This document shows, piece after piece, positions 18,359 to 27,585 of a DNA stretch of 64,000 bases. The translations under genes and the position numbers were made by a program. Origin of the DNA: Sphingobacteriales bacterium (GTDB lineage: Bacteria > Bacteroidota > Bacteroidia > Chitinophagales > UBA2359). Location of the stretch: NCBI GenBank assembly GCA_016718845.1, contig JADKCK010000003.1, forward strand, positions 62,001 through 126,000, given 5' to 3'. Below the pieces are notes generated by a model that saw nothing but the letters and a program-made list of their open reading frames with translations, was not told the DNA's origin and did no database searches. Positions within the stretch are counted from its first letter, which is position 1; every line of letters begins with the position of its first letter.

Positions 18359-18970
18359 ATGCAACACAACAATATATCCAATCAAAATCAGTATTTTTCT
18401 AAGCTGCCTGTTCATAAGCTTATGCTTTATTTAGGCTTGGTAGGCATTACCGTTTTGTTTGTTGTTTTAACCCTTTGCTATCTTTTTTCGAAACCCAATT
18501 GGCACTGGGAACAGTACCCTTTTCCAAAAGTTTTTTTTGTTAGTACCCTTGCTTTATTAGCAGGTAGCTACACCATAAACAAGGCATTAAGTGCTTTTAA
18601 ACAAAGCCAATCGAAGCGTTTTAAGCAACTATTGGTGGCTACATTGTTACTTAGCTTGTTATTTACTGCTGGTCAAGCATTAGGTTGGCTAAATTTGTAC
18701 CAAAGTGGCATTTATATAGCCGGAAAACCCGATGGTTCGTACTTGTATATTATATCAGGCTTGCATGTATTGCACGTATTAGCAGGCATTTTGTGGTTGC
18801 TTTTTACACTCATTAAAGCACAAATTGCCGACCAAAAAGCCGACCAACAATTGCTGTTCTATACACAACCAAACGTATTAATTGGGCTAGAAATGTTAGC
18901 CATTTATTGGCATTTTGTCGACATTCTTTGGGTATATTTATTGCTATTTTTTATGTTCAATAATTATTGA
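18359..18970 (+). CDS. Heme-copper (cytochrome c) oxidase subunit III-like protein
   Basis: 203 residues with five predicted membrane helices. Family signs are the GLHVLHVLAGILWLL helix (conserved His pair) and the last helix AIYWHFVDILWVYLLLFF, which carries the W-H-F-V-D-x-x-W motif of subunit III. The short length fits the five-helix form found in Bacteroidota. It stands alone here; subunits I and II are not in the window, so it may be a second stand-alone copy. Confidence 0.85.
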   Translation: MQHNNISNQNQYFSKLPVHKLMLYLGLVGITVLFVVLTLCYLFSKPNWHWEQYPFPKVFFVSTLALLAGSYTINKALSAFKQSQSKRFKQLLVATLLLSLLFTAGQALGWLNLYQSGIYIAGKPDGSYLYIISGLHVLHVLAGILWLLFTLIKAQIADQKADQQLLFYTQPNVLIGLEMLAIYWHFVDILWVYLLLFFMFNNY

Positions 18971-19167
18971 TACTAAAAACATCATTAACAAATCATACAG
19001 ATTTTTTTTACACATTTAAACTGGATAGACTATTTCAGCTATTTTTGTAACAGAATTGTAAAATTTTATTTATCTTCGCTAATTTATCACCAATTATTAT
19101 TTTTGCACGTAAACCTCCACTGTAATCTTGTTTTTAGGCATTTATCCACTTAATTAATCATCAATAT

Positions 19168-20346
19168 ATGCGTATTTTATTTTACTATTTGCTAACGCTT
19201 TTGGTTCCTATGGTATTGTATGCAAATACACCCGATGCTACCATCCAATTTAAATTCTACGGAACCCCCATAGAAATTACATATTCGCCTGAAATACTAA
19301 ATACCTCATTAGGCTCTGAATTGTCGGAAAATACCTTTGAGGATTTTGATAAAGAAATTTCGAGCAAAGATGTTGGCACTATATTACAGCAATTGTTTGC
19401 GCAAAAAACGAACTTAGACTTAAACGATTGGCTCTACTATCTTTTAATTAGAGCAAGTATTGATGCCATTTTTAACACAAAAACAGAGAATTTCAAAACG
19501 TTGGCATATTGGGTTATGCTAAACAAATCGGGCTACGATGTTAAACTAAACTATTTCCAAAACCAACTCTCTTTGTCGGTATTCACAACCGACGAAGTAT
19601 TTGAGATGCCACGCCGCGCCGAAAGAAACGGATGGTATGTAGACATAAGTTCGTTTTTTAAAGATGGCTATACAACTATGCCTAACAGTTTTAGCTCAAC
19701 GATACCAAGTAGCAATAATATCTTGTTTCATTTTTACCTTGAAAAATTGCCTATATTTACTAATCCAGTAATAGAAGAACGCACCTATAAATTTATTCAC
19801 GACAACCAAGAAAATGAACTAAACGTAAAAGTAAATAAAAATGCAGTTAGGATAATGTATCGATACCCCGAAACTACCATCAAGCAACAATCAACAATAC
19901 CTATGTCGTTAGAAGCCCGCACTTCGCTCATCCCTAAATTAAAAGAAAAGGTAAGAACGATGGGAAACTACGAAGCGGTGCGGTATTTGCTAGGTTTTAC
20001 TCGGCAAGCTTTTCGGTATAAAACCGATTCAGAAGCCTACGGTTTAGAAAATGTCACCTTTTCGCCCGAAGAAACCTTATTTTATCCCGATTCGGATTGC
20101 GAAGACCGCTCTATATTGTTTGTTTTTTTAGTTCGAGAAGTATTAATGTTAGATGCTATTTTGATAGATTATCCGGAACATGCTAGCGCTGCCGTTAATT
20201 TTAAAACAACATCGTATGGCGAACCTATTTTATATAACGGTTCTAAATACACTATCTGCGAACCCACTGGTCCGGGCAATGACCTATTGCCAGGTCAATA
20301 TCCTAATGGATTAGAAAATGTTCCTTTTAATATTATAGACAAATAG
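19168..20346 (+). CDS. Secreted protein with transglutaminase-like domain
   Basis: 392 residues with a signal peptide (MRILFYYLLTLLVPMVLYAN). The C-terminal ~130 residues hold a Cys in YPDSDCEDRS, a His in DYPEHASAAV and an acidic residue in TICEPTGP, the order of the Cys-His-Asp/Glu triad in transglutaminase-like cysteine proteases. The N-terminal ~250 residues are beta-rich and not recognised. It is probably periplasmic. A terminator hairpin follows at 20408-20440. Confidence 0.65.
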   Translation: MRILFYYLLTLLVPMVLYANTPDATIQFKFYGTPIEITYSPEILNTSLGSELSENTFEDFDKEISSKDVGTILQQLFAQKTNLDLNDWLYYLLIRASIDAIFNTKTENFKTLAYWVMLNKSGYDVKLNYFQNQLSLSVFTTDEVFEMPRRAERNGWYVDISSFFKDGYTTMPNSFSSTIPSSNNILFHFYLEKLPIFTNPVIEERTYKFIHDNQENELNVKVNKNAVRIMYRYPETTIKQQSTIPMSLEARTSLIPKLKEKVRTMGNYEAVRYLLGFTRQAFRYKTDSEAYGLENVTFSPEETLFYPDSDCEDRSILFVFLVREVLMLDAILIDYPEHASAAVNFKTTSYGEPILYNGSKYTICEPTGPGNDLLPGQYPNGLENVPFNIIDK

Positions 20347-20407
20347 CTATAAAACAGTCGTTATATTCGGACTTTTACCGAAATCCCCCTATTTTCAGCC
20401 TTTTTTC

Positions 20408-20440
20408 AAAGCCCTTTCCAACTTTGGTAAGGGCTTTTTC
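20408..20440 (+). terminator. Intrinsic terminator
   Basis: Stem AAAGCCCTT / AAGGGCTTT with a 12-nt loop, then TTC. It lies directly upstream of the next promoter. Confidence 0.7.
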
Positions 20441-20441
20441 G

Positions 20442-20449
20442 TATCTTTG
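20442..20449 (+). promoter_or_regulatory. -7 box TATCTTTG for engB
   Basis: Exact consensus followed by CACCC, ~71 nt before the engB ATG. Confidence 0.6.
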
Positions 20450-20519
20450 CACCCAAATTGAGGATAATACTCAATTAGTATCCTCTCCTTATTTTGAAAT
20501 AATTTACATATATTAAATA

Positions 20520-21122
20520 ATGGAAGTAAAAACAGCCAATTTCGTAGGTAGCTTTACCAATATATCGCAATGCCCACCACCCGACCGACCCGAATACGCC
20601 TTTATTGGACGCTCGAATGTAGGAAAATCGTCGTTGATAAATATGATTACTAACCACAGCGGTTTAGCCAAAGTATCCTCTACACCCGGCAAAACACAAA
20701 GTATTAATCATTTTTTAATTAACCAAAAATGGTTCCTCGTCGATTTGCCCGGCTACGGTTATGCCAAAAGTTCAAAAACACAACGCGAAAAATGGCAACA
20801 AATGCTACGCCAATACCTTAACCGCCGCGACAACTTACAGTGCGTTTTTGTACTTATCGACTCGCGCATATCTCCGCAAAAATCGGATTTAGAATTTATA
20901 AACTGGCTAGGAGAAATGCACATCTCGTTTGTATTGGTTTTTACTAAAACCGATAACCGAAAATATAAACCGCAAAACATAGAAGTTTTTAAAAAAGCCC
21001 TGCTCGAAACTTGGGACGATGTGCCACGTATATTTATCACCTCGTCGGTTAAACGAAGTGGTAAAGATGACATTTTGCAATTTATTGACGAAACAAACCA
21101 AATATTTCATGTACCTGAATAA
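20520..21122 (+). CDS. engB: Ribosome biogenesis GTP-binding protein EngB/YsxC
   Basis: 200 residues, the usual size. The TRAFAC GTPase motifs are in order: G1 GRSNVGKSS (30-38), G2 Thr in STPGKTQSIN, G3 DLPGYGYA, G4 TKTD and G5 TSS. It is needed for late assembly of the 50S subunit. It begins 173 nt after the previous gene with its own promoter at 20442 and precedes a thioredoxin lipoprotein by 11 nt, so the two are likely one transcript. Confidence 0.95.
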   Translation: MEVKTANFVGSFTNISQCPPPDRPEYAFIGRSNVGKSSLINMITNHSGLAKVSSTPGKTQSINHFLINQKWFLVDLPGYGYAKSSKTQREKWQQMLRQYLNRRDNLQCVFVLIDSRISPQKSDLEFINWLGEMHISFVLVFTKTDNRKYKPQNIEVFKKALLETWDDVPRIFITSSVKRSGKDDILQFIDETNQIFHVPE

Positions 21123-21133
21123 CACAAACATCT

Positions 21134-21718
21134 ATGAAACAAGTACTCGCCATTGCTTTGTTGTGTATTTTTATAGGCACAGCCTGCAACACCAACGACC
21201 AACAAAACACCCAAACCCCAAACAACACTGCTAACAACAATAATGCTATTACATGGCTAACTATTGAACAAGTGCAAGAAAAAAATAAAACCGAACCACG
21301 CAAAGTAATCGTAGACCTTTACACCGATTGGTGCGGTTGGTGCAAACGAATGGACAGCGAAACCTTCGCTAATCCTGCCGTTGCTCAATATATAAACCAA
21401 AATTATTATGCCGTAAAATTTAATGCCGAAAGCAAAGAATCGGTAAATTTTAAAGGCACCACCTACGAATATTTAGACAATGGCAGACGCGGTACTAACC
21501 AATTAGCGTTTAAATTGGTTTTGGGCGATACGCCACAAGGCGCAGGTATTGGGTATCCAACTTTTGCTTTTTTGGACGAAAACCTAGACCGCATTAATGC
21601 TTTTCCGGGTTATCGCGATGTGCAACAAATGACTAACTTATTGCGATATATTGCCGAAAACCATTTTAGCGACATGGATTTAGGTCAATATGAAAGTCAA
21701 TTAAATATCCAAAAATAA
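21134..21718 (+). CDS. Thioredoxin-family lipoprotein
   Basis: 194 residues. A lipoprotein signal ends at Cys18 (FIGTAC), followed by a Gln/Asn/Thr-rich linker and a thioredoxin fold. The active site is DWCGWCKRMD (Cys67 and Cys70), and the cis-Pro is in GIGYPTFAFLD. The CxWC form and the DsbD-gamma/thiol-disulfide interchange look suggest reduction or repair of periplasmic disulfides. It lies 11 nt after engB and has a terminator after it. Confidence 0.85.
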   Translation: MKQVLAIALLCIFIGTACNTNDQQNTQTPNNTANNNNAITWLTIEQVQEKNKTEPRKVIVDLYTDWCGWCKRMDSETFANPAVAQYINQNYYAVKFNAESKESVNFKGTTYEYLDNGRRGTNQLAFKLVLGDTPQGAGIGYPTFAFLDENLDRINAFPGYRDVQQMTNLLRYIAENHFSDMDLGQYESQLNIQK

Positions 21719-21740
21719 GTAATTATCTGCCTATAACAAT

Positions 21741-21781
21741 AAAACTGCAAATACCCGTAAAAAAGTATTTGCAGTTTTTGT
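21741..21781 (+). terminator. Intrinsic terminator
   Basis: Perfect 14-bp stem AAAACTGCAAATAC / GTATTTGCAGTTTT, loop ~10 nt, then T-rich. Confidence 0.88.
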
Positions 21782-21847
21782 TTTCTTCTCAAAAAGTCGT
21801 AACTTCGCACGCAATTTGCTTTGTATTATCTTATCCCCTACCCTACC

Positions 21848-22561
21848 ATGAACAACAACAAAATACTCGAACAGTTATTGCGGCTATTCCCATTTGTATC
21901 CGAAGAACATATACTGTTATTATTGGGCACTACACATATACTTAACCTAAAAAAAGGCGAAACCTTTATCAAACAAGGCGAAGTAAAAGCAAGGGTAGGT
22001 TTAATTTTAACAGGCTTGGTGCGCTCGTATTACCTAAAAGAAGGCGAAGAAAAAACAATGTTGTTTTTCTCTAAATATCATTTAGTGGTTAGCCACGAGT
22101 GTATCGTAATGGCAAAATCGAGCAGCTACACCTTCGAGGCATTAGAAGATACTACCTTAATTGTAATTGATTATTACGAACTACAAAAATTACAATTGCA
22201 ACACCCCGACATACTATATGCGAGCTACGATATGCTTAAACAATATGTATCTATGACCCTTAACCGAATAGAAGCCTATATTGTACAAACCCCCGAAGAG
22301 CGATACCTACGCGCCATCAACGAAATACCCGATATTATGCACCGAGTTTCGCAAAAACATCTGGCATCTTATTTGGGTATCACACCCGTATCGTTAAGCC
22401 GCATAAAAGCCCGAATTATGCACCGAAGAAAGAAAAAAAATAACGAACAAAATAACGAACTAAACAACAACAAAAAATCAACAGATATTTTTTTTTGTTT
22501 TTTTTTTTTTTTTTTTTTTTCTCTAACGGATTGTGTGGTTTTAAATTTAGCCTTTTCTTGA
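21848..22561 (+). CDS. Crp/Fnr-family transcriptional regulator with abnormal C-terminal tail
   Basis: The start at ATG 21848 is preferred over 21821 because family members begin in the same way (short helix, then PFVSEEHI). The cyclic-nucleotide-binding-like beta roll covers about 10-125, followed by the dimer helix and a winged helix-turn-helix (HRVSQKHLASYLGITPVSLSRIKARI). Members normally stop soon after this. Here the frame runs on through Asn/Lys-rich sequence, a 23-nt T tract read as poly-Phe (22498-22520), and into the first bases of the 428-bp element at 22522, which supplies the stop. The tail is therefore probably an artefact of insertion or slippage. Confidence 0.75.
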   Translation: MNNNKILEQLLRLFPFVSEEHILLLLGTTHILNLKKGETFIKQGEVKARVGLILTGLVRSYYLKEGEEKTMLFFSKYHLVVSHECIVMAKSSSYTFEALEDTTLIVIDYYELQKLQLQHPDILYASYDMLKQYVSMTLNRIEAYIVQTPEERYLRAINEIPDIMHRVSQKHLASYLGITPVSLSRIKARIMHRRKKKNNEQNNELNNNKKSTDIFFCFFFFFFFSLTDCVVLNLAFS

Positions 22562-22949
22562 AATCTGGGCTTCCAACAGTTTGTATGAATTTTAAAAGAT
22601 GATGTGGGTATTTAATCTTGTCAATCCTGCACCTGTTGCTAAATTTTTGTTTGTGTAAGTTTTGCGTTTACTGACGCCTCTTGTGTAGTAAACGCTTTTA
22701 GTTCAAAACTGTTGTTGTACGGTATAGGCGAACTATTATTATTTGGTTAGTTTGTCGCGTGTCTTTGACAGGATTCAAGATTAACAAGATTTGTTTTTCT
22801 TTCTGCTTTTAATGGATGTGAGTTTGAGTTTAAAGTTTTTCGGTTAAAATGCGCAATTTTATCAACAAAACTTGAACTATCTTTGCTAAAAAAACGTTAT
22901 TATTTGTCCCCAAATCGGCTTTGAGTTGCAAACCACACAATCCGTTAGA
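22522..22949. mobile_element. 428-bp MITE-like element with 20-bp terminal inverted repeats
   Basis: The left end 22522-22541 and right end 22930-22949 are perfect inverted copies of TCTAACGGATTGTGTGGTTT. The interior has no convincing reading frame but contains a GACAGGATTCAAGATTAACAAGATT-like stretch of the kind often seen in Bacteroidota intergenic repeats. It sits between the Crp/Fnr gene and the MFS gene, directly after a long T tract. No clear target duplication was found. Confidence 0.6.
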
Positions 22950-22988
22950 AACAGCTTTTTTGTATGTACAAATCACCCAAAAACAAAC

Positions 22989-24230
22989 CTATATTTCTAT
23001 CAATCCAGCTTGTTCGCGGCGTTTATAATCGCTTATCAAAAACACGTACACCAAAACCGCCACCAAATACATACCCGATGTGATGAAAAAAACAGCCCCA
23101 TACCTAAGGTTCATACCGCGCAACCAAGCAAATATTTGCGAACTAAAAAACCAACTACCCGACCATATCGAACTGCCAATGGCACTAATTAGTTCGCGGT
23201 TGTTTTTGCCCACATAATACATCGTCATCTCGGAGGTTAGCGGATTAGCCAAATTCATAAGCGGTTGCCTAAACTAAACAGCCGCCCATAATGCCAACCC
23301 AAAACCGCTATAATAGTCGGCAACACCCATCAACACAAGGGTAGTTATTGAGGCTAATTGCGTAATAATAATGGCATTATAACCCAATCTGTTTTTAATA
23401 TATGGTGTAAATAACACACTAAACGATACCAAAAACGAGGTAACCATGCCCAATAAAGCAAAATGAGCCGAATCTAAACCAAAACTATTGTAAAAAAATA
23501 AGTTCATAAACGGAATAGCTAAACCTGCCCCCGTAGCCACCAACAAGGTCGGGATACTAGCTTTTGCTATCAAATCCCAGTCGTAACTATTTATTTGGGC
23601 AATTTTAGTCTCGTTTATATTGGTTTCGGGCAGTTTTTCAACAATTTTTATGCGGCTAAGAAAAAACAACGCCCCTAAACCCAACACACTAAACAGTTGT
23701 AATAATACTTTATCGGTAAAAATGGCAGGTAATGTACTCGACAAAACGGCAATACCCAAGCCAGCAATAATTTGGCTGCTGCTCCAGGTTGCAGCATGTA
23801 ATGCAATGGCTTCCGAGCGGGTTTCGGGTGCAGCATTGCGCAATATATAAGGTATAATAGGTATCCCCACCAAATTAAACACCACCCCCCACAATATAGC
23901 CACGGTAACAATACCTGCCGTAAAATGATGGTCAATACATTCTAATAATATCAACGATAAAACAGGCAACGCAACAGCACTTGCCCACATAACAGGTAAA
24001 ATGCGCCTATTGCGCAAATACATACCAAACGGCACCGCAAACAACACCACTGCCGCATATCGCCACGAAACATAATTGGCAATTTGCACATCGGTATAGC
24101 CACATTTGGTCATATACAAATTAAGCAATAAAAAAAACGCGCCATTAATAAATTGCAAGCAAAATTCGGCAAGTATCAAATTTAATACCGCAGGCTCAAC
24201 ATGGCGATAAGCAATAAATATTTTTTTCAA
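22989..24230 (-). pseudogene. MFS transporter interrupted by an in-frame TAG
   Basis: Two pieces (24230 to 23277, and 23258 to 22989) are in the same frame, separated by TAG at 23274-23276 with only five sense codons between the stop and the next ATG. Read through, it is a ~413-residue 12-helix transporter typical of MFS proteins; the downstream part begins FRQPLMNLANPLTSEM, a conserved helix junction. The start is taken at TTG 24230, because the promoter box at 24264-24271 leaves no room for the TTG at 24266. The substrate is unknown. A single base change (real or sequencing) would explain the stop. Confidence 0.75.
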
Positions 24231-24263
24231 AACAAAAAGTAATTTTATAATTTTATTAATCCG

Positions 24264-24271
24264 CAAAAATA
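24264..24271 (-). promoter_or_regulatory. -7 box TATTTTTG for the MFS gene
   Basis: Consensus TAnnTTTG on the minus strand, ~34 nt before the preferred TTG start. Confidence 0.4.
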
Positions 24272-24288
24272 AAGCATCTCATAAATTC

Positions 24289-24355
24289 AATAAAATGCAT
24301 TTGCTTCGCGCAGTTCCATATTCGGTGCTGATTGCACCTTTTGTCTGCCCACAAA
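24289..24355 (+). repeat. 67-bp perfect inverted repeat, left copy
   Basis: Identical to the reverse complement of 28487-28553. It contains the small palindrome GGTGC-TGATT-GCACC followed by TTTTGT. It occupies the gap between the MFS gene and miaA. Confidence 0.85.
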
Positions 24356-24395
24356 GCACTAAGTTTGCGCCCAAATACAGCTATCCCTAAAACCA

Positions 24396-25301
24396 TTAAA
24401 TCTCCATAATCTCTTTAATCCTCTGCCAAATCCCCTCCACATCTGTTGGCTCGAACCACAAAAAATCGGGGTCTTTGCGCAACCACGTTAGCTGGCGTTT
24501 GGCATAACGGCGCGTATTACGTTTAATCAACTCAACAGCCTCGGTTAGGGTATGTATACCATCAAAGTAGTCAAAAAGTTCCTGATAACCAACAGTTTGC
24601 AACGCATTTAGTTCTTTTTGTGGATACAATTCTCGTGCTTCGGCTTCTAAACCTAACTCCATCATCTTATCTACCCGTTTATTTATGCGTTCGTATAACG
24701 CGGCACGGTCGGTATTTAGGGCTATTTTTATACACTTAAAAGGTCGTTCGGTGGTGCTGCGTGTCCAAAACGAAGAAAAAGTTTGCCCCGTACCCATGCA
24801 AATTTCCAATGCCCGTATCATACGATGCGGATTATTAGTATCTACAATGGCATAATAATCGGGGTCTAGTTGTCGTAAAGTTTCTTGTAAATAAGTGATG
24901 CCTTCTACTTTGAATTTCAAATTTATCTGCATTCTAATATCCTCCGAAATTGCTGGAAACTCATCTAAACCCTCGCAAACAGCCCTAATATATAAACCCG
25001 ACCCGCCCACCATCAACACCGCCCCATGTTGTTTAAATTGGGTATCCAGCAATTGCAAAGCATCGCGCTCAAAACTGCCTACGCTGTAATTGTCGGTAAT
25101 GTCAAGCGAGTTAATAAAATAATGAGGCACCGCCTTTAATTCTTCGCCCGACGGTTTGGCAGTACCAATACTTGTTTGGCGATAAAACTGCCTACTATCC
25201 GACGACAAAATAACAGTATCTAAGCGCCGAGCTAAAGTAATGGCTAAATCGGTTTTGCCAATAGCTGTTGGTCCCGCAATAACAATTAAAAAATTATTCA
25301 T
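24396..25301 (-). CDS. miaA: tRNA dimethylallyltransferase
   Basis: 301 residues, the usual size. It adds the isopentenyl group to A37 of tRNAs reading UNN codons. Motifs: P-loop GPTAIGKTD (9-17), SSDSRQFYR, GTAKPSGEELKAVPHYFINS, GGSGLYIRAVCEG, NPHRMIRALEI and the C-terminal RNTRRYAKRQLTWLRKD. It is read alone on the minus strand. It falls inside the segment bounded by the 67-bp inverted repeats. Confidence 0.95.
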   Translation of the reverse strand: MNNFLIVIAGPTAIGKTDLAITLARRLDTVILSSDSRQFYRQTSIGTAKPSGEELKAVPHYFINSLDITDNYSVGSFERDALQLLDTQFKQHGAVLMVGGSGLYIRAVCEGLDEFPAISEDIRMQINLKFKVEGITYLQETLRQLDPDYYAIVDTNNPHRMIRALEICMGTGQTFSSFWTRSTTERPFKCIKIALNTDRAALYERINKRVDKMMELGLEAEARELYPQKELNALQTVGYQELFDYFDGIHTLTEAVELIKRNTRRYAKRQLTWLRKDPDFLWFEPTDVEGIWQRIKEIMEI

Positions 25302-25412
25302 ATTTTTTATTATTTACTAAAAATAAGTAATTTAATAGCATTACCAAAGTCTGTTTCTTTGCCAAAAGCAAATCATTTTTGATACTTGTTAACTAGTTTA
25401 AATTATTTTGAC

Positions 25413-25420
25413 TACTTTTG
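25413..25420 (+). promoter_or_regulatory. -7 box TACTTTTG for the hydrolase lipoprotein
   Basis: Exact consensus followed by TGCAAG, 56 nt before the ATG at 25476. Confidence 0.55.
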
Positions 25421-25475
25421 TGCAAGAAAAACACCTCGCAAGTTTTCTTTAATCATTAATTATCTTTAAGCTACA

Positions 25476-26327
25476 ATGATGAAACTTTTGTTTTTTATTT
25501 TTTGTTTCTTTAGTTTGTGTGTGCTTAGTTGTCAATCGCAAAACAAACCTATTAATGTACAAACCACCGAATTGGCACCCAACGACTCGGTGCAACCCAT
25601 TAAACAAGCTCCGGTACAAAGCGACACATTAACTAGTTTTCCTTTTTTAAAGGGCAAAAACGACATTCAAATGAGTGCACCCGATAGTTTAACCATTTAT
25701 GGTGTTTTGTATCATCAATCGCCACAAAAACCTATTGTTGTTTTGTGCCATCAGGCGGGGTCAAGCAAAGACGAGTACGCCGAAATTGCCCCACAGTTAA
25801 ACGCATTAGGCTTTAATTGTTTGGCTATTGACCAACGCTCGGGTGGCAATAGGTTGGGGGGTGTAAACCAAACAGCCACAGCCGCCGAAAAAAAGGGCAA
25901 AGATACCGATTATTTAGCCGCCGAACAAGATATAACAACTGCCGTTGCTTTTGCATCGGGTATATATAACAAGCCTGTTATATTGCTGGGTAGTTCTTAC
26001 TCGGCATCGTTGGCGTTAAAAATAGCAAAAAGTAATCCAGAGGTAAGTGCGGTTATTGCGTTTAGCCCAGGCGAGTATTTCTCTAATCGCAGCGAAACTT
26101 TTGTGCTACAACAAATGAAAGGCTTAGACAAGCCCCTGTTTATTACCTCATCGAAAAGCGAAGCACCACTTTGCAAAGCATTTTTCAATGCTGCCACATC
26201 GACCAATAAAATGCAATTTATACCCGGTGGCGAGGGCATACACGGAGCAAGAGCTTTGTGGAAAAGCACCCCCGATAATGCCGAATATTGGAAAGAGCTA
26301 AAAGATTTTTTGAAAAAATTGCAGTAA
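25476..26327 (+). CDS. Alpha/beta hydrolase lipoprotein (dienelactone hydrolase-like)
   Basis: 283 residues. A lipoprotein signal ends at a Cys (CVLSCQSQ), followed by a ~50-residue linker and an alpha/beta-hydrolase fold: oxyanion region VVLCHQAGSSKDEY, nucleophile elbow GSSYSAS and a C-terminal His in GIHGARAL. The catalytic Asp is probably in the strand before SKSEAPLCK or in DQRSGG. It is likely anchored to a membrane facing the periplasm or surface. The substrate is unknown. The ATG at 25479 is an equally good start. A bidirectional terminator follows. Confidence 0.8.
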   Translation: MMKLLFFIFCFFSLCVLSCQSQNKPINVQTTELAPNDSVQPIKQAPVQSDTLTSFPFLKGKNDIQMSAPDSLTIYGVLYHQSPQKPIVVLCHQAGSSKDEYAEIAPQLNALGFNCLAIDQRSGGNRLGGVNQTATAAEKKGKDTDYLAAEQDITTAVAFASGIYNKPVILLGSSYSASLALKIAKSNPEVSAVIAFSPGEYFSNRSETFVLQQMKGLDKPLFITSSKSEAPLCKAFFNAATSTNKMQFIPGGEGIHGARALWKSTPDNAEYWKELKDFLKKLQ

Positions 26328-26381
26328 ACTTTGGCTGTTGAATGTATTTTGGTTGATAGCTTTTAGGTATCTTGCACAAAT

Positions 26382-26416
26382 TTACCCCCTCTTTGAGTAT
26401 TTCAAAGAGGGGGTAA
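26382..26416. terminator. Bidirectional terminator between convergent genes
   Basis: Perfect 15-bp stem TTACCCCCTCTTTGA / TCAAAGAGGGGGTAA. It serves the hydrolase gene on the plus strand and the CxxCH protein on the minus strand. Confidence 0.85.
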
Positions 26417-26440
26417 TTGTTATTTTACGGTATCGGTAAT

Positions 26441-27436
26441 TTATGGGTTGGTTTGAGCTACGGCAATATTGCCTGTTCCGCCTGCTCCCCACTGTACGGT
26501 AACATTTGCAGTACCTTGCCCTGCGGTAATGGTTCCGCCAGTAACTGTCCAGTTATATTGTGTGCCACTTGGTCCTGGGTTTGATACATTGTAGGTACGT
26601 GTGCCACCTGCACAATTAGTGCCTGTAGAGGCAACAATATTGGGTGTTGGCAAGGCAGTTACGCTAACAACGGTAGTTGCTGTGCCTGTACAAGCATTGG
26701 CATCGGTGGCAGTAACCGTGTAAGTACCTGCTGTTGTAACAGTTGTAGCGGCTGTACTTCCGCCATTGCTCCAAGCATAATTTGTACCTCCATTTGCGGT
26801 TAAAGTAGTACTTCCACCAGCGCAAAAAGTAGCGCTACCCGATACATTTACGGTAAGTGGTATGCAGGTGATAGCAGGTGCAAGTGTAAGTGTTGCCGTT
26901 CGGGTTTTGTCGCCATTGTCGTTACCTGTGCCGTTAATGGTGTTAGCAGCCAAAATAGCTGCATAAAAAGTTACGGGTCCTATATCGGTGGCGGGGGCTG
27001 TCCAGTCAAATGTCCAAGTACCTGCATTATTAGGCGTGCTTTGTCTAATAAATCGAATGCTGTTGCCCGATACCGTGCCATTGGCTGTTTCGGTGCCTGT
27101 TGAGTTTGCCAAGTTTCCGGCGCTAGTATTGTCGGCATTACTAACGCAAGCCATTTCAAAACCATACGACAAGCCACCTGTAGCTGTTATGGTTATTGGA
27201 TAAACCTGCCCGGGTGTGTAGCCTGTTGGATTGCCTCCTATGGCAATGGTTGCCGTAGCATTATTAACGCCACTAGCACTATGGCAAGCCGTACAGGTTT
27301 GTTGTGTGCCATACAAACCGCAACGATTAGTTGGTGGTCCGTCGGGGTCGGAAGTAGCCATATTGTTAAAGGCTAATACAGAAAAAGCTGCTATACCTAA
27401 AATAGCTGCAAAATAAGATAATCTAAATTTGCTCAT
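26441..27436 (-). CDS. Secreted protein with CxxCH site and Ig/PKD-like repeats, lacking a sorting domain
   Basis: The start at 27436 (MSKFRLSYFAAIL) gives a signal peptide and sits just after the promoter at 27460-27467; the frame itself is open from 27565. 331 residues. After the signal there is a single heme-type CTACH motif, then a beta-rich domain resembling the choice-of-anchor V / Reelin-like domain (GYTPGQVYPITITATGG), then Ig-like repeats rich in Thr and Ala (CAGGSTTLTANGG). The protein stops abruptly in a repeat (GNIAVAQTNP) without the T9SS domain usually found, just before the terminator, so it may be truncated. Confidence 0.75.
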   Translation of the reverse strand: MSKFRLSYFAAILGIAAFSVLAFNNMATSDPDGPPTNRCGLYGTQQTCTACHSASGVNNATATIAIGGNPTGYTPGQVYPITITATGGLSYGFEMACVSNADNTSAGNLANSTGTETANGTVSGNSIRFIRQSTPNNAGTWTFDWTAPATDIGPVTFYAAILAANTINGTGNDNGDKTRTATLTLAPAITCIPLTVNVSGSATFCAGGSTTLTANGGTNYAWSNGGSTAATTVTTAGTYTVTATDANACTGTATTVVSVTALPTPNIVASTGTNCAGGTRTYNVSNPGPSGTQYNWTVTGGTITAGQGTANVTVQWGAGGTGNIAVAQTNP

Positions 27437-27459
27437 GCTGGTTGTTTTAAAGTTAGGCA

Positions 27460-27467
27460 CAAAGGTA
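27460..27467 (-). promoter_or_regulatory. -7 box TACCTTTG for the CxxCH protein
   Basis: Exact consensus on the minus strand, 23 nt before the start at 27436. It rules out the longer N-terminal extension. Confidence 0.6.
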
Positions 27468-27585
27468 GGTGTTTTGCGACTTATCCAATGTTTTTGGCAA
27501 TTAATTTTGCCTAACGAAAAAAGATATGGTAAAAAAATATTCGTTTGACAATACTCACTAACCACTAAAATACCTAATTGTTATT

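Noticed and set aside
22926..23258. Frames on both strands around the end of the MFS gene taken as separate small genes
   Set aside because: The minus-strand frame is the in-frame continuation of the transporter after one TAG, and the plus-strand frame is its antisense shadow.
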